This document shows, piece by piece, positions 1 through 8,199 of a stretch of DNA of 64,000 bases. The stretch covers positions 62,001-126,000 of the forward strand of contig JALONN010000011.1 of the NCBI GenBank assembly GCA_025454915.1, written 5' to 3'. The notes under the pieces were generated by a model. It made no database searches, was not told the origin of the DNA, and worked only from the letters and a program-made list of their open reading frames with translations. Numbering within the stretch: position 1 is the first letter of the stretch; every line of letters starts with the position of its first letter. Position numbers and translations under genes: made by a program. This DNA is from Raineya sp. (GTDB lineage: Bacteria > Bacteroidota > Bacteroidia > Cytophagales > Thermonemataceae).

Positions 1-125
1 CAGGTACTGAGCCTAAAATTAAGTTTTATGTAAGCCTGAAAGGGAGTTATGAAGAAAACTTAGAGAGTGTCAGAGAAAAATTTAAGCAGAAAACTATACA
101 AATTAAACAAGATTTAGGGTTATAA
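1..125 (+). CDS. C-terminal end of an unknown protein (partial)
   Basis: An open frame enters from the left edge and ends at TAA 123-125. About 40 codons are visible, rich in Lys and Glu (it ends KQDLGL). The frame is open throughout and reads like normal coding sequence. It lies 51 nt upstream of the DUF58 gene on the same strand. In Bacteroidota a MoxR ATPase gene often precedes DUF58, but this tail is not one I recognise as MoxR, so no function is proposed. Confidence 0.55.
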   Translation, partial: GTEPKIKFYVSLKGSYEENLESVREKFKQKTIQIKQDLGL

Positions 126-176
126 GAATACAAATTTTTTATACTTTTAAATACTTATTTAATCAACTGAAAAGCT

Positions 177-1082
177 ATGAAGCTAACACTGGACAAAATC
201 AGAGAGTTTGGTAATATCGAACTTCTTGCCAAACAAATGGTAGAGGGCTTTATTACAGGCTTACATCGTTCCCCTTTTCATGGTTTTTCAGTTGAATTTG
301 CAGAACACCGTTTGTATAATTCAGGAGAAAGTACAAGACATATAGACTGGAAGGTTTTTGCCAAAACAGATAAGCTTTTTATTAAGCGTTATGAGGAAGA
401 AACCAATTTGCGTTGTCAAATCCTGATAGATGTCTCTTCTTCTATGTATTATCCCAAAGAAACCAAAGGAAAACTAACTTTTAGTGTGCTGGCTGCTGCT
501 GCTTTGGCTTATATGCTTCAAAGGCAAAGAGATGCAGTAAGTATTGCTACTTTTGAGGATGAAATATTAGAACATACAGCCTGTAAATCTACAACTATTC
601 ATTTGCATCAACTTTTTGTATTGTTACAAAAATTATTGGATGCAGAAAGCAATCTTAAAAAAACATCAGCTACTGCTGTTTTACATGAAATAGCCGAGAA
701 GATTCATAGAAGGTCTCTTGTCGTTATATTTAGTGATATGTTTGAAAATATGGAAGATCCTCAAGAACTTTTTGGGGCTTTACAACATCTCAAACATCAA
801 CGCCATGAAGTATTGTTATTTCATGTGATGGATAAACAAACAGAGCAAGAATTTAATTTTGATAACCGTCCTTATGAATTTATAGACCTTGAAACAGGTG
901 AAAAAGTTCGCCTGCAACCCAATCAGGTACAAGAAACCTATAAAAAACATATTGATGATTTTTATAAAGACCTTAAAATGAAATGTGGGCAGTATAAAAT
1001 TGATTTTATAGAAGTAGATATAGCCCAGCCATTTGAAGATATTTTGTATGCCTATATGGTGAAAAGAGCCAAAATGAGATAA
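177..1082 (+). CDS. DUF58 domain protein
   Basis: A 301-residue cytoplasmic protein of the DUF58 family, which is usually encoded beside MoxR AAA+ ATPases and von Willebrand A proteins. The family signature (HIDWKVFAKT) is at about residues 55-64. It is followed by a MIDAS-like DVSSS at 85-89, so the fold is probably a vWA-like metal-binding domain. No membrane segment is visible, unlike longer DUF58 proteins. Known family members are linked to protein or complex maturation; the target here is unknown. It starts at ATG 177 and is followed 5 nt later by a lipoprotein gene, so the two are probably co-transcribed. Confidence 0.9.
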   Translation: MKLTLDKIREFGNIELLAKQMVEGFITGLHRSPFHGFSVEFAEHRLYNSGESTRHIDWKVFAKTDKLFIKRYEEETNLRCQILIDVSSSMYYPKETKGKLTFSVLAAAALAYMLQRQRDAVSIATFEDEILEHTACKSTTIHLHQLFVLLQKLLDAESNLKKTSATAVLHEIAEKIHRRSLVVIFSDMFENMEDPQELFGALQHLKHQRHEVLLFHVMDKQTEQEFNFDNRPYEFIDLETGEKVRLQPNQVQETYKKHIDDFYKDLKMKCGQYKIDFIEVDIAQPFEDILYAYMVKRAKMR

Positions 1083-1087
1083 ATTTT

Positions 1088-1783
1088 ATGTTGCTAAGAG
1101 TTTTAATCTTGATGATATTGCTAAGTGGCTGTTCTGTAATCAAGAATACGCCCAAAACAGAATTGATAGAAGGCTTTTACTGGCAGAAAAATCATGAAAA
1201 AATTAAAACAGAAGTCTATGTAAATCCACAATCAGAAGATTTATATATCTACCCATCTCAACAGAAGCAGGTGGATACCAGTCAATATACGTTGTATCCA
1301 ACAGAAACAAAGGCTCTATCAGAAACTAAAAGACACATTTCACTCAGAAAAAATAGTTTAGATATAGACCTGCTCACAATTCCCTTAAAATATCGTTCTG
1401 GAAGAATAGATGTACCAGCTCAACTTAATACATTTCTCAATGGAGCAGTGTATTGTGGGTACAGACGAGATAAATACATTATTAATTACACAAAAACTCC
1501 ATTACACGATTATAAAAGAGAAATATCTCATTATGGATTTTCATTGGGTTTATTTTCTGGATTTGGAGGGGTATTTATGAGTCCGACCAATACCAACAAT
1601 ATTTTGGCTCAAGAGTATGATGGTGTTGTATGGAATAAAGGCATAGCAGGTATTATTGCCATTGATAAATTTACACTGGGTCTGGCATTGGGCTTTGATA
1701 ATTTATTAGATAAAAACAAGCATATTTGGATTTATGAAGGCAAAACTTGGTTGGGTTTGGCATTTGGTTTGAATTTAAATTAA
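1088..1783 (+). CDS. Putative lipoprotein, function unknown
   Basis: A 231-residue protein with a short hydrophobic N-terminus and a lipobox (LLSGC, Cys at about residue 15), predicted to be an outer-membrane or periplasmic lipoprotein. The C-terminal half alternates Gly, aromatic and hydrophobic residues (GFSLGLFSGFGG, GLALGFDN, GLAFGLNLN), resembling strands of a small beta-barrel. I do not recognise the family. It starts 5 nt after the DUF58 stop, suggesting one transcript. Confidence 0.75.
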   Translation: MLLRVLILMILLSGCSVIKNTPKTELIEGFYWQKNHEKIKTEVYVNPQSEDLYIYPSQQKQVDTSQYTLYPTETKALSETKRHISLRKNSLDIDLLTIPLKYRSGRIDVPAQLNTFLNGAVYCGYRRDKYIINYTKTPLHDYKREISHYGFSLGLFSGFGGVFMSPTNTNNILAQEYDGVVWNKGIAGIIAIDKFTLGLALGFDNLLDKNKHIWIYEGKTWLGLAFGLNLN

Positions 1784-1837
1784 GAGATTTGATTTTATAT
1801 AGAAAAACCTTATATTCATTTTCTAAACTGTAATTTT

Positions 1838-2380
1838 ATGAAATCTACCCTCAATACACGTGCAAACTTCCTTTTCTTAGGAATATTAATAGTAATAGCT
1901 TTTCTGAGTTTTAATATGAAGCCTCAGATTCTACAAGATGACGTAGAACCAGCCAATATGAAAGGCATGACGGCAAGGCATAATTACTGGCGAAAAGAAT
2001 TAGGTCTGCCACCCTTCAAATGGTCGAACAAGTTGGCTATTACTGCTCAAAAATGGGCAAATAACTTGAAAAGTAAAGGTTGTCAGATGAACCATAGTAC
2101 AACCAAATATGGTGAGAATTTATATTGGTCTATGGGTAAGAAAAGAAAACCTGAGGAGTCTGTGGATGCATGGGCTTCTGAAAAGCAATATTTTAATTTT
2201 GAGACTTTAGAATGTAATGAAGACTGGAGTAAGTGTGGGCATTATACCCAAATGATTTGGGAAAATACCAAAACTGTGGGTTGTGCGGTAGCTTATTGTA
2301 AAGATGGTAGTGAAGTGTGGGTATGTAATTATGAGCCAGCTGGAAATGTTGTTGGTCAAAAACCTTATAAAAAGAAATAA
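1838..2380 (+). CDS. Secreted CAP domain (PR-1/SCP-like) protein
   Basis: A 180-residue protein with an N-terminal hydrophobic segment (about residues 10-27), consistent with export or membrane anchoring. The rest is a CAP (cysteine-rich secretory, antigen 5, PR-1) domain. Visible motifs are GENLYWS, HYTQMIWENTKTVGC and VCNYEPAGNVVGQKPY, with the His and Glu residues that line the CAP cavity. Several Cys residues could form disulfides as in plant PR-1. It is closer to this eukaryotic-type layout than to the short YkwD-type bacterial CAP proteins. The substrate is unknown, and it is probably a stand-alone gene. Confidence 0.88.
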   Translation: MKSTLNTRANFLFLGILIVIAFLSFNMKPQILQDDVEPANMKGMTARHNYWRKELGLPPFKWSNKLAITAQKWANNLKSKGCQMNHSTTKYGENLYWSMGKKRKPEESVDAWASEKQYFNFETLECNEDWSKCGHYTQMIWENTKTVGCAVAYCKDGSEVWVCNYEPAGNVVGQKPYKKK

Positions 2381-2425
2381 TAATTCACTTTTGCATGTAA
2401 CCAACAAAAAACTATTCAATAGAAA

Positions 2426-3673
2426 ATGGACTTAATTAATTTACTTACGCTGCTTACTGTTATAGGAGCAGCGTTTGCTTTTATCAATGTTCGTTATTTC
2501 AAATTACCTGAAACAATTGGCTTAATGGTAATATCCATCATAGCTTCTCTTATTGTAATTGTGGTTGGTCATTTTGAAAAACCTGTTTACGATTATGTAA
2601 AAAATATAGTAAATAATATAGATTTTAGCAAAGTCTTATTCGATTTTATGTTGAGTTTTTTGCTGTTTGCAGGATCTTTTCACACAGATTTTTCAGCACT
2701 GAAAGAAAACAAGTTTCAAATCATTATGATGGCAACTGTGGGTGTTTTTCTCTCCACACTTATCATAGGTAGTTTTACTTATTTTATTTTAGCTATACTA
2801 ATGAATATGCCCATAGAATACATTTATTGCTTAATCTTTGGAGCCTTAATTTCCCCAACTGATCCTATAGCTGTATTAGGAATACTTACCAAAGCAGGTG
2901 TTCCTAAAAAAATAGAAGTAACAATTGTAGGAGAATCGCTTTTTAATGATGGTGTGGGAGTAGTCGTATTTGTAATACTTTTTACAATAGCTCAATTGGG
3001 CTTGGCAAAAGTAGATATAGGAGATGTTGCAATACTTATCAGCAAAGAAGTTATAGGAGGTATTGGCTTAGGATTGTTATTAGGATGGGTAACTTATGAA
3101 CTCCTTCGTAGAATAGATCATTATCAAACAGAAGTAATGATTACACTTGCTGTTGTAATGGGTGGATACTTACTTGCTCGTAAACTACATTTTTCAGGAC
3201 CTTTGGCAATGGTTGTAGCTGGTTTATTTACTGGAGGACACACTAAGAAGAAAGCAATGTCCGAAACTACACAAGATTATGTATATAAATTTTGGGAAAT
3301 GTTGGATGTATTGCTCAATGCTTTGTTGTTTTTACTGATAGGTTTTGAAATACTTGTAATTCATTTTGAATGGTATTACTTTTATAGTAGTATTGTAATA
3401 ATACCTTTGGTACTATTAGGGAGATATTTGGCGATAATAATTCCTAAACCTATATTTAAGAAAAGATTGAATACAGATGCTAAAACTGATTTTTTCTTCA
3501 CTTGGGGAGGATTAAGAGGTGGAATATCCATTGCAATGGTATTATCACTGGCTGGTATTCCAAATTATCAATTATTGTTGTTTATTACTTATGCAGTAGT
3601 TCTTTTTTCTATTATTGTACAGGGATTAACAATAGAAAAATTAGTAGCAAAATTTTTCAAAAATTCTAAATAA
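2426..3673 (+). CDS. Sodium/proton antiporter, CPA1 (NhaP-type) family
   Basis: A 415-residue polytopic inner-membrane protein with about 12 hydrophobic segments. It carries the CPA1 hallmarks SPTDPIAVLG (about residues 142-151) and GESLFNDGVGVVVF, which hold the transport-essential acidic residues, plus a WGGLRGGISIAM motif near the end. It exchanges Na+ (or K+) for protons and so helps pH and salt homeostasis. The long cytoplasmic C-terminal tail of some family members is absent. It starts at ATG 2426, 45 nt after the CAP gene. Confidence 0.93.
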   Translation: MDLINLLTLLTVIGAAFAFINVRYFKLPETIGLMVISIIASLIVIVVGHFEKPVYDYVKNIVNNIDFSKVLFDFMLSFLLFAGSFHTDFSALKENKFQIIMMATVGVFLSTLIIGSFTYFILAILMNMPIEYIYCLIFGALISPTDPIAVLGILTKAGVPKKIEVTIVGESLFNDGVGVVVFVILFTIAQLGLAKVDIGDVAILISKEVIGGIGLGLLLGWVTYELLRRIDHYQTEVMITLAVVMGGYLLARKLHFSGPLAMVVAGLFTGGHTKKKAMSETTQDYVYKFWEMLDVLLNALLFLLIGFEILVIHFEWYYFYSSIVIIPLVLLGRYLAIIIPKPIFKKRLNTDAKTDFFFTWGGLRGGISIAMVLSLAGIPNYQLLLFITYAVVLFSIIVQGLTIEKLVAKFFKNSK

Positions 3674-3752
3674 TTTGAAAACTTATAGCTTAAAAATAAA
3701 GTTTATGTATTAATTTGCAAGCCAAAGTTTAGTTCTAATCAAATTCACAGCT

Positions 3753-4538
3753 ATGTCAGAATATAAAGTACCAACAATGGCAGAACTGGCTGCCCAAGGA
3801 AAAAGCCCTGATGTGTTATTTTGGGTAGGTTGTGCAGGTAGTTTTGATGACCGTTACAAACAAGTAACCATTGCTTTTGCTAAAATATTAAATAAAGTAG
3901 GAATTAATTTTGCCGTATTAGGTACAGAAGAAAGTTGTACAGGAGATCCTGCAAGACGTGCAGGAAATGAGTTTTTATTCCAAATGCAAGCCATCAATAA
4001 TATCCAAATTATGGATGGTTATGGTGTGAAAAAAATTGTTACGGCTTGTCCTCATTGTTTCAATACCCTTAAAAATGAATATCCTGAATTGGGTGGAAAT
4101 TATGATGTAATTCACCATTCTCAGTTTCTTCAGGAGCTAATTAATGCTGGAAAAATAAAGATGAAAGAAGGTGGGGAATTTAAAGGTAAACGCATCACTT
4201 ATCATGATTCTTGCTATTTGGGTAGAGCCAACGATATTTATGAAGCTCCAAGAGCTGTTTTAGAAGCTTTAGATGCCACACTTGTAGAGATGAAACGTAC
4301 AAAGGCAAAAGGGCTTTGTTGTGGAGCTGGTGGGGCTCAAATGTTTAAAGAACCAGAAAAAGGTACAAAAGATGTAAATATCGAACGTATTGAAGATGCG
4401 TTGGAAACTACCCCTAATGTTGTAGCAGTAGGTTGTCCTTTTTGTATGGTTATGATGACAGATGGTATAAAAAATAAAGAAAAAGAGGGAGAAATTAAAG
4501 TATATGACCTTGCAGAACTTATAGATAAGTCTATGTAA
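3753..4538 (+). CDS. CCG-domain iron-sulfur protein (heterodisulfide reductase B/LutA-like)
   Basis: A 261-residue cytoplasmic protein with two cysteine-rich CCG domains. Domain 1 has GCAGS, SCTGD (in place of the canonical CCG) and ACPHC. Domain 2 has DSC, LCCGAGG and GCPFC. Such domains bind non-cubane 4Fe-4S clusters or partner with ferredoxin-like subunits in electron transfer, as in HdrB, GlpC and LutA. In related Bacteroidota the partner is an adjacent 4Fe-4S ferredoxin-type protein; none is in this window. It ends in a bidirectional terminator. Confidence 0.88.
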   Translation: MSEYKVPTMAELAAQGKSPDVLFWVGCAGSFDDRYKQVTIAFAKILNKVGINFAVLGTEESCTGDPARRAGNEFLFQMQAINNIQIMDGYGVKKIVTACPHCFNTLKNEYPELGGNYDVIHHSQFLQELINAGKIKMKEGGEFKGKRITYHDSCYLGRANDIYEAPRAVLEALDATLVEMKRTKAKGLCCGAGGAQMFKEPEKGTKDVNIERIEDALETTPNVVAVGCPFCMVMMTDGIKNKEKEGEIKVYDLAELIDKSM

Positions 4539-4550
4539 TTGATTGATAAA

Positions 4551-4585
4551 ACAAAAAAGAGTAAGCTTAACTTACTCTTTTTTGT
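4551..4585. terminator. Bidirectional intrinsic terminator
   Basis: A hairpin with arms ACAAAAAAGAGTAAG and its complement, loop CTTAA, flanked by A and T tracts. It lies between the convergent Fe-S protein gene and the small lipoprotein gene. Confidence 0.85.
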
Positions 4586-5020
4586 TTACTTATTTCTGTT
4601 TTTTGCAGCTTCAAGGCTGGCTTTCATTTTTTCACTTACTTTACTGATAGTCTGTTTTTCTTTTTCTAAATATTCTTTCTGTTCAGTATCAGGTTTCTTC
4701 TCAAAATCAGCATCAAAATTTCTCATCCACATGTCCATTGCTTTGTAAGAATAATCTAAATCTCTGTGAACAAGGGTAAGTTTGTTTAATTTTGCTGTAT
4801 CTTTTTGTAAATCTGGATTTTTTAATTCTAAAGCTAAAGAATCTCGGTATTTTGCTAATTGATGGTGTAGAGGCATTACTTCATCATGAACTTTCATTAC
4901 TTCTTCGTACAATGCTTTATTAGGAGAATTTTGGTTTCCTTCAGAATTGTGTTTATGGTTTTCGTGTTTTACTTCACAAGCGATAAGCAAAATGGATAAT
5001 GCTAAAAAAGAGTATTTCAT
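4586..5020 (-). CDS. Small His/Met-containing lipoprotein ('viral A-type inclusion protein'-like)
   Basis: From ATG at 5020 the product is 144 residues, with signal peptide and lipobox LLIAC. An upstream in-frame ATG at 5050 would hide the lipobox, so 5020 is preferred. The mature part is helical and charged, with a HDEVMPLHHQLAK stretch and a Met-rich patch (AMDMWMRNF). It resembles small Bacteroidota lipoproteins often labelled viral A-type inclusion protein. It starts 16 nt after the MbnP-like gene and is probably co-transcribed with it. A metal link is inferred only from the His/Met content and the neighbour. Confidence 0.75.
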   Translation of the reverse strand: MKYSFLALSILLIACEVKHENHKHNSEGNQNSPNKALYEEVMKVHDEVMPLHHQLAKYRDSLALELKNPDLQKDTAKLNKLTLVHRDLDYSYKAMDMWMRNFDADFEKKPDTEQKEYLEKEKQTISKVSEKMKASLEAAKNRNK

Positions 5021-5036
5021 AAAAATAAAGGATATT

Positions 5037-5813
5037 TTAATTGTGTACAAAATCTAAAGAAAACATATCTGTATAGTTATTGGCAACAGTAGCTGAAAAT
5101 AAAGAGAATTCTACACTATTATTTTCAGAAAGTTTAATGGTGGTAGGGTTTTTAAAAAACTCTGCTAAATCTACTTTTAGATGTACTAAAGAAGATTTTC
5201 CTTGTTGTATTTTTAATTTATCTGTGCCAAAACTAATAGATTTCGTTCGTAAATTATTGATGGTGGGGGTATTGTATCCACCATAAAAGCCAATATGAAA
5301 TTTAAACTGATTATTTTGAGTAGCAGGTACAACAGATGAGGATCCTTCTAGCTTAAAGAAAATATATCCTGTATTCCAACTCCAATACATTCCTTCAGCA
5401 GCTCCACCTACATCTAAAGCTCCTGTTCTCTGAGAAGGCTCTAGAGTATTACGTAAACTATCTACTCCTATCATAAAAGAGAGACCTGTATATTCTCCAA
5501 GAGGAATGTTATTTAGTGAAAGTTGTTGAGTATTTTTTTCAGCAAGTTTTATGAGAAAATAAGAATCGTTTTGAGGAATAACATATTCAGAGCCATCTGT
5601 TTTTTGGAGTTTGATATTGCTAATAAAATAATTGAGTTTGGTAATCGTTAATTCTTCACCACTTGCATTGGTGTAAGTTCCTCCAATGAAAAGGTCTTTA
5701 TTACCAAAAATATGTTTGAGGTCTATAACAACTGAAGACTTGGGGTTTTCTTTGGGTTTACACGAACCAAAAATAATGAAAACAAATAAATAAGCAGAAA
5801 ATAAGCGTTTCAT
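5037..5813 (-). CDS. MbnP-like lipoprotein (putative copper-associated)
   Basis: A 258-residue lipoprotein from ATG 5813 (lipobox FGSC). The longer frame to 5876 would bury the signal. The sequence fits the MbnP family: LTKLNYFISNIKL, LGEYTGLSFMIGVD, the central MYWSWNTGYIFFKLEG and LKVDLAEFF. Characterised MbnP proteins are periplasmic or outer-membrane partners of the di-haem enzyme MbnH and bind copper through an oxidised Trp. Bacteroidota homologues usually sit by cytochrome c peroxidase-like or SCO genes. Here only a small lipoprotein follows and no MbnH is visible. Confidence 0.8.
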   Translation of the reverse strand: MKRLFSAYLFVFIIFGSCKPKENPKSSVVIDLKHIFGNKDLFIGGTYTNASGEELTITKLNYFISNIKLQKTDGSEYVIPQNDSYFLIKLAEKNTQQLSLNNIPLGEYTGLSFMIGVDSLRNTLEPSQRTGALDVGGAAEGMYWSWNTGYIFFKLEGSSSVVPATQNNQFKFHIGFYGGYNTPTINNLRTKSISFGTDKLKIQQGKSSLVHLKVDLAEFFKNPTTIKLSENNSVEFSLFSATVANNYTDMFSLDFVHN

Positions 5814-5880
5814 AGATAAAATAGTTTGTATTTTAAGAATAAAAAAAGCATTTTTGTTATTAGAACCAACACACAATACT

Positions 5881-6084
5881 ATGAAAAAGTTTGTTTATGG
5901 GCTGAGTTTTATTGTTTTATTACAGTTGGATTCTTGCAAAAAGCCCCAATGCCCTACTTACATGACACCCAAAGAGTTTGCAGCTTATGAAGCCCAACGT
6001 GATGCCAAAGGCAGAACCAATCGAAGGGATAAAAATGGACATATCAAAAAGAAATCTACTCGTGTAGATAAAGTGAAAGGATAA
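5881..6084 (+). CDS. Tiny basic lipoprotein
   Basis: 67 residues from ATG 5881, divergent from the MbnP-like gene. It has an N-terminal hydrophobic stretch and a lipobox-like LDSCK, followed by a short Lys/Arg-rich tail (KKSTRVDKVKG). No family is recognised. Its TAA overlaps the ATG of the next gene by one base (TAATG at 6082-6086), so translation of the Crp/Fnr regulator is probably coupled to it. Confidence 0.65.
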   Translation: MKKFVYGLSFIVLLQLDSCKKPQCPTYMTPKEFAAYEAQRDAKGRTNRRDKNGHIKKKSTRVDKVKG

Positions 6085-6653
6085 TGCTTGCTAAAAAATT
6101 AAAAGAAATATTTGATTTTTTTATAGAACTTGATTTACAGGTTTGGCAGAATTTCTCCGAATTAGGAGAAGTACAAAAATATCCAAAAGAGTCCATAATT
6201 AAACAAGCCTATACAACAGAAAAATTTCTAAATATACTCTTAAGAGGTTGTGGAGGAAACTTAATTTGGAATAAAAACAACTTTGTATGTATAGATATTT
6301 CCTTTGAAAACGACTCATTGATGGATTATATGTCTTTTGCTACACAAAACCCTTCACCTATCGAAGTTCGTTTATTTGAAGATTCCGAAATTTTCCGAGT
6401 GTCATATAAAAACTTTCAAAAGACTTTCTTAGAAGGTAATTTTGGTGAAAAAGTAACAAGGCTCACTACTCAATATTCATATTTTCAGAAACAACAGCAA
6501 CAAATAGATTTACTCACAAAAACAGCAAAAGAAAGATATCTAGATTTACTTGCTCTAAATAAAGATGCAAGTAGAATACCATTGAAGTATTTGGCATCTT
6601 ATTTAGGAATCACACCACAAAGCTTGAGTAGAATAAGAGCTCAAAAAATTTGA
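6084..6653 (+). CDS. Crp/Fnr family transcriptional regulator
   Basis: A 189-residue protein with an N-terminal cyclic-nucleotide-binding-like beta-roll and a C-terminal helix-turn-helix (PLKYLASYLGITPQSLSRIRAQ). It belongs to the short Crp/Fnr class that is abundant in Bacteroidota and usually lacks recognisable cAMP-binding residues or the four Fnr cysteines. Ligand and regulon are unknown. The start codon overlaps the stop of the upstream 67-residue lipoprotein gene. Confidence 0.88.
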   Translation: MLAKKLKEIFDFFIELDLQVWQNFSELGEVQKYPKESIIKQAYTTEKFLNILLRGCGGNLIWNKNNFVCIDISFENDSLMDYMSFATQNPSPIEVRLFEDSEIFRVSYKNFQKTFLEGNFGEKVTRLTTQYSYFQKQQQQIDLLTKTAKERYLDLLALNKDASRIPLKYLASYLGITPQSLSRIRAQKI

Positions 6654-6692
6654 GAATTACCAAATGATAACTTTTTACTAAAAAAGTGCTTG

Positions 6693-6700
6693 TAGCTTTG
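6693..6700 (+). promoter_or_regulatory. Candidate -7 promoter box for the CPBP protease gene
   Basis: TAGCTTTG matches the Bacteroidota -7 consensus TAnnTTTG exactly and lies 26 nt before the ATG. No clear -33 TTG was found at the expected distance. Confidence 0.45.
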
Positions 6701-6726
6701 CATATATCAATTTAATATTCTGATTT

Positions 6727-7434
6727 ATGCAAGACTCGTCTAATCTTCCTAAAATTTCTATTCAAAAAACACTTTTCGTATTAATAGGTTTTCCTATTGT
6801 ATCCACACTACTTTCCTTATTACTTTTAAATCGCACTTTGATAACAAATTTAGGATTTAATTTTTCTGATACTTTTCGGATAATTGTTACTATTTGGTAT
6901 TTAGTTCAAATATATTTGATTTATAGGATATTACGCAATGAAGGTTGGTCATTGGCAGATATAGGATACTCATTCAACAGAAAAAAAACATTATATTTTT
7001 GCTTGAGCTACTTAGTTTTTGCATTTGGATTATTATTTTTTATTGAATACCAATTAGCCAATTCTGTAATAGATAGCGAAAAACTCAAATCAATAGTGGC
7101 ACTAAGTCCTAAAGATACAACAGGCAGAATCATATTTATATTTATGGGTTTGGTAGCTGGTTTAGCAGAAGAATTTGTTTATCGTGGGTTTGCAATCAAA
7201 GCACTTATAAGCAATAAATTAAATAAGTGGCTGGCTGCTGTTTTGGCATCTATTCCATTTTTATTTCAACATGGTATCAAAGCTTATCAGATTACATGGG
7301 GGACTTGGTATTTCGTTTGGGGTATTGTGTTTGGTTGCCTTTTCTTATTATTGAAAAAACTACAACCTATTATTATTATTCACTGGTTAGTGATATTATC
7401 AGCGATGGTAGCTGTTTTACAAGCCATAAAATAG
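6727..7434 (+). CDS. CPBP family intramembrane metalloprotease
   Basis: A 235-residue membrane protein with about 6-7 hydrophobic segments. The Abi/CPBP (Rce1-like) motifs are present: AEEFVYRG (Glu-Glu and Arg) at about residues 143-150, FLFQH at about 177-181, and a late His (IIHW). These residues coordinate the metal in Rce1-type prenyl proteases. Bacterial members act in peptide maturation, immunity to bacteriocins or unknown processing. No bacteriocin gene is adjacent. Confidence 0.88.
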   Translation: MQDSSNLPKISIQKTLFVLIGFPIVSTLLSLLLLNRTLITNLGFNFSDTFRIIVTIWYLVQIYLIYRILRNEGWSLADIGYSFNRKKTLYFCLSYLVFAFGLLFFIEYQLANSVIDSEKLKSIVALSPKDTTGRIIFIFMGLVAGLAEEFVYRGFAIKALISNKLNKWLAAVLASIPFLFQHGIKAYQITWGTWYFVWGIVFGCLFLLLKKLQPIIIIHWLVILSAMVAVLQAIK

Positions 7435-7488
7435 ATAAAACCTTTCTTTAAAACATGAGTTATTACACTAGAAAATAACTTATGTTTT

Positions 7489-8199
7489 ATGGCAAAAAAT
7501 TATTTAATAGTGGGTGGCAGTTCTGGAATAGGCTTAGCATTAGCTCAAATTTTAAGTTCTGATGGGCATCAGGTTTGGGTGGCTTCCAGAGAATACAAAC
7601 CTGAATTAGCTCAGATAAAAGACATTCATCACATTGTTTGGGATGTTCAGAATCCACTTTCAGGGCAATTGGATATACTTCCAGAAACATTACATGGTGT
7701 GGTGTACTGCCCAGGAACAATCAATCTCAAACCCTTTCATAGACTCACCAGAGAAGAATTCCAGCAAGACTTAAATATTAATGTATTGGGGGCAATAGAT
7801 ACTTTACAAAATACATTTAAACATCTTAAAAATGCAAAAGGAGCAAGTGTCGTATTATTTAGTACAGTTGCATCTGCTTTAGGAATGAATTTCCATGCTT
7901 CTATTGCAACTGCCAAAAGTGCCATAGAAGGTTTGGCAAAATCGTTGGCTGCCGAATGGGCGAGTAGTTCTATTAGAGTAAATGTAATTGCTCCATCGCT
8001 GACAGATACACCTTTGGCTGGTAAGCTATTGGCAGGCGAAGAGAAAAAGGATGCAGCAGGCAAACGACACCCTTTGGGCAGGGTCGGAACAGCCCAAGAT
8101 ATTGCTGAAATGGCAAACTTCTTACTTTCTGAAAAAGCAAGTTGGATAACAGGACAAATAATTGGTGTAGATGGTGGAATGGGGACTCTTAAGCCATAG
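7489..8199 (+). CDS. SDR-fold oxidoreductase with atypical active site
   Basis: A 236-residue short-chain dehydrogenase/reductase. The nucleotide-binding motif is clear (GGSSGIGLALA), as are YCPG (the NAG-like position), the Ser-containing FSTVAS at about 124-129, and the C-terminal WITGQIIGVDGG. The YxxxK position reads IATAK, so catalytic Tyr is replaced by Ile139 while Lys143 is kept. As I recall, related Bacteroidota sequences show the same deviation, so it may be a family trait. Substrate unknown. It overlaps the 3' end of hutG by 11 nt (convergent). Confidence 0.88.
   Translation: MAKNYLIVGGSSGIGLALAQILSSDGHQVWVASREYKPELAQIKDIHHIVWDVQNPLSGQLDILPETLHGVVYCPGTINLKPFHRLTREEFQQDLNINVLGAIDTLQNTFKHLKNAKGASVVLFSTVASALGMNFHASIATAKSAIEGLAKSLAAEWASSSIRVNVIAPSLTDTPLAGKLLAGEEKKDAAGKRHPLGRVGTAQDIAEMANFLLSEKASWITGQIIGVDGGMGTLKP

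Noticed and set aside
2207..2419. 70-residue minus-strand ORF
   Set aside because: Antisense to the end of the CAP protein gene with no independent support.
4539..4748. 69-residue plus-strand ORF after the Fe-S protein gene
   Set aside because: Begins at the terminator and runs antisense to the small lipoprotein gene; its hydrophobic sequence reflects the reverse complement of that gene.
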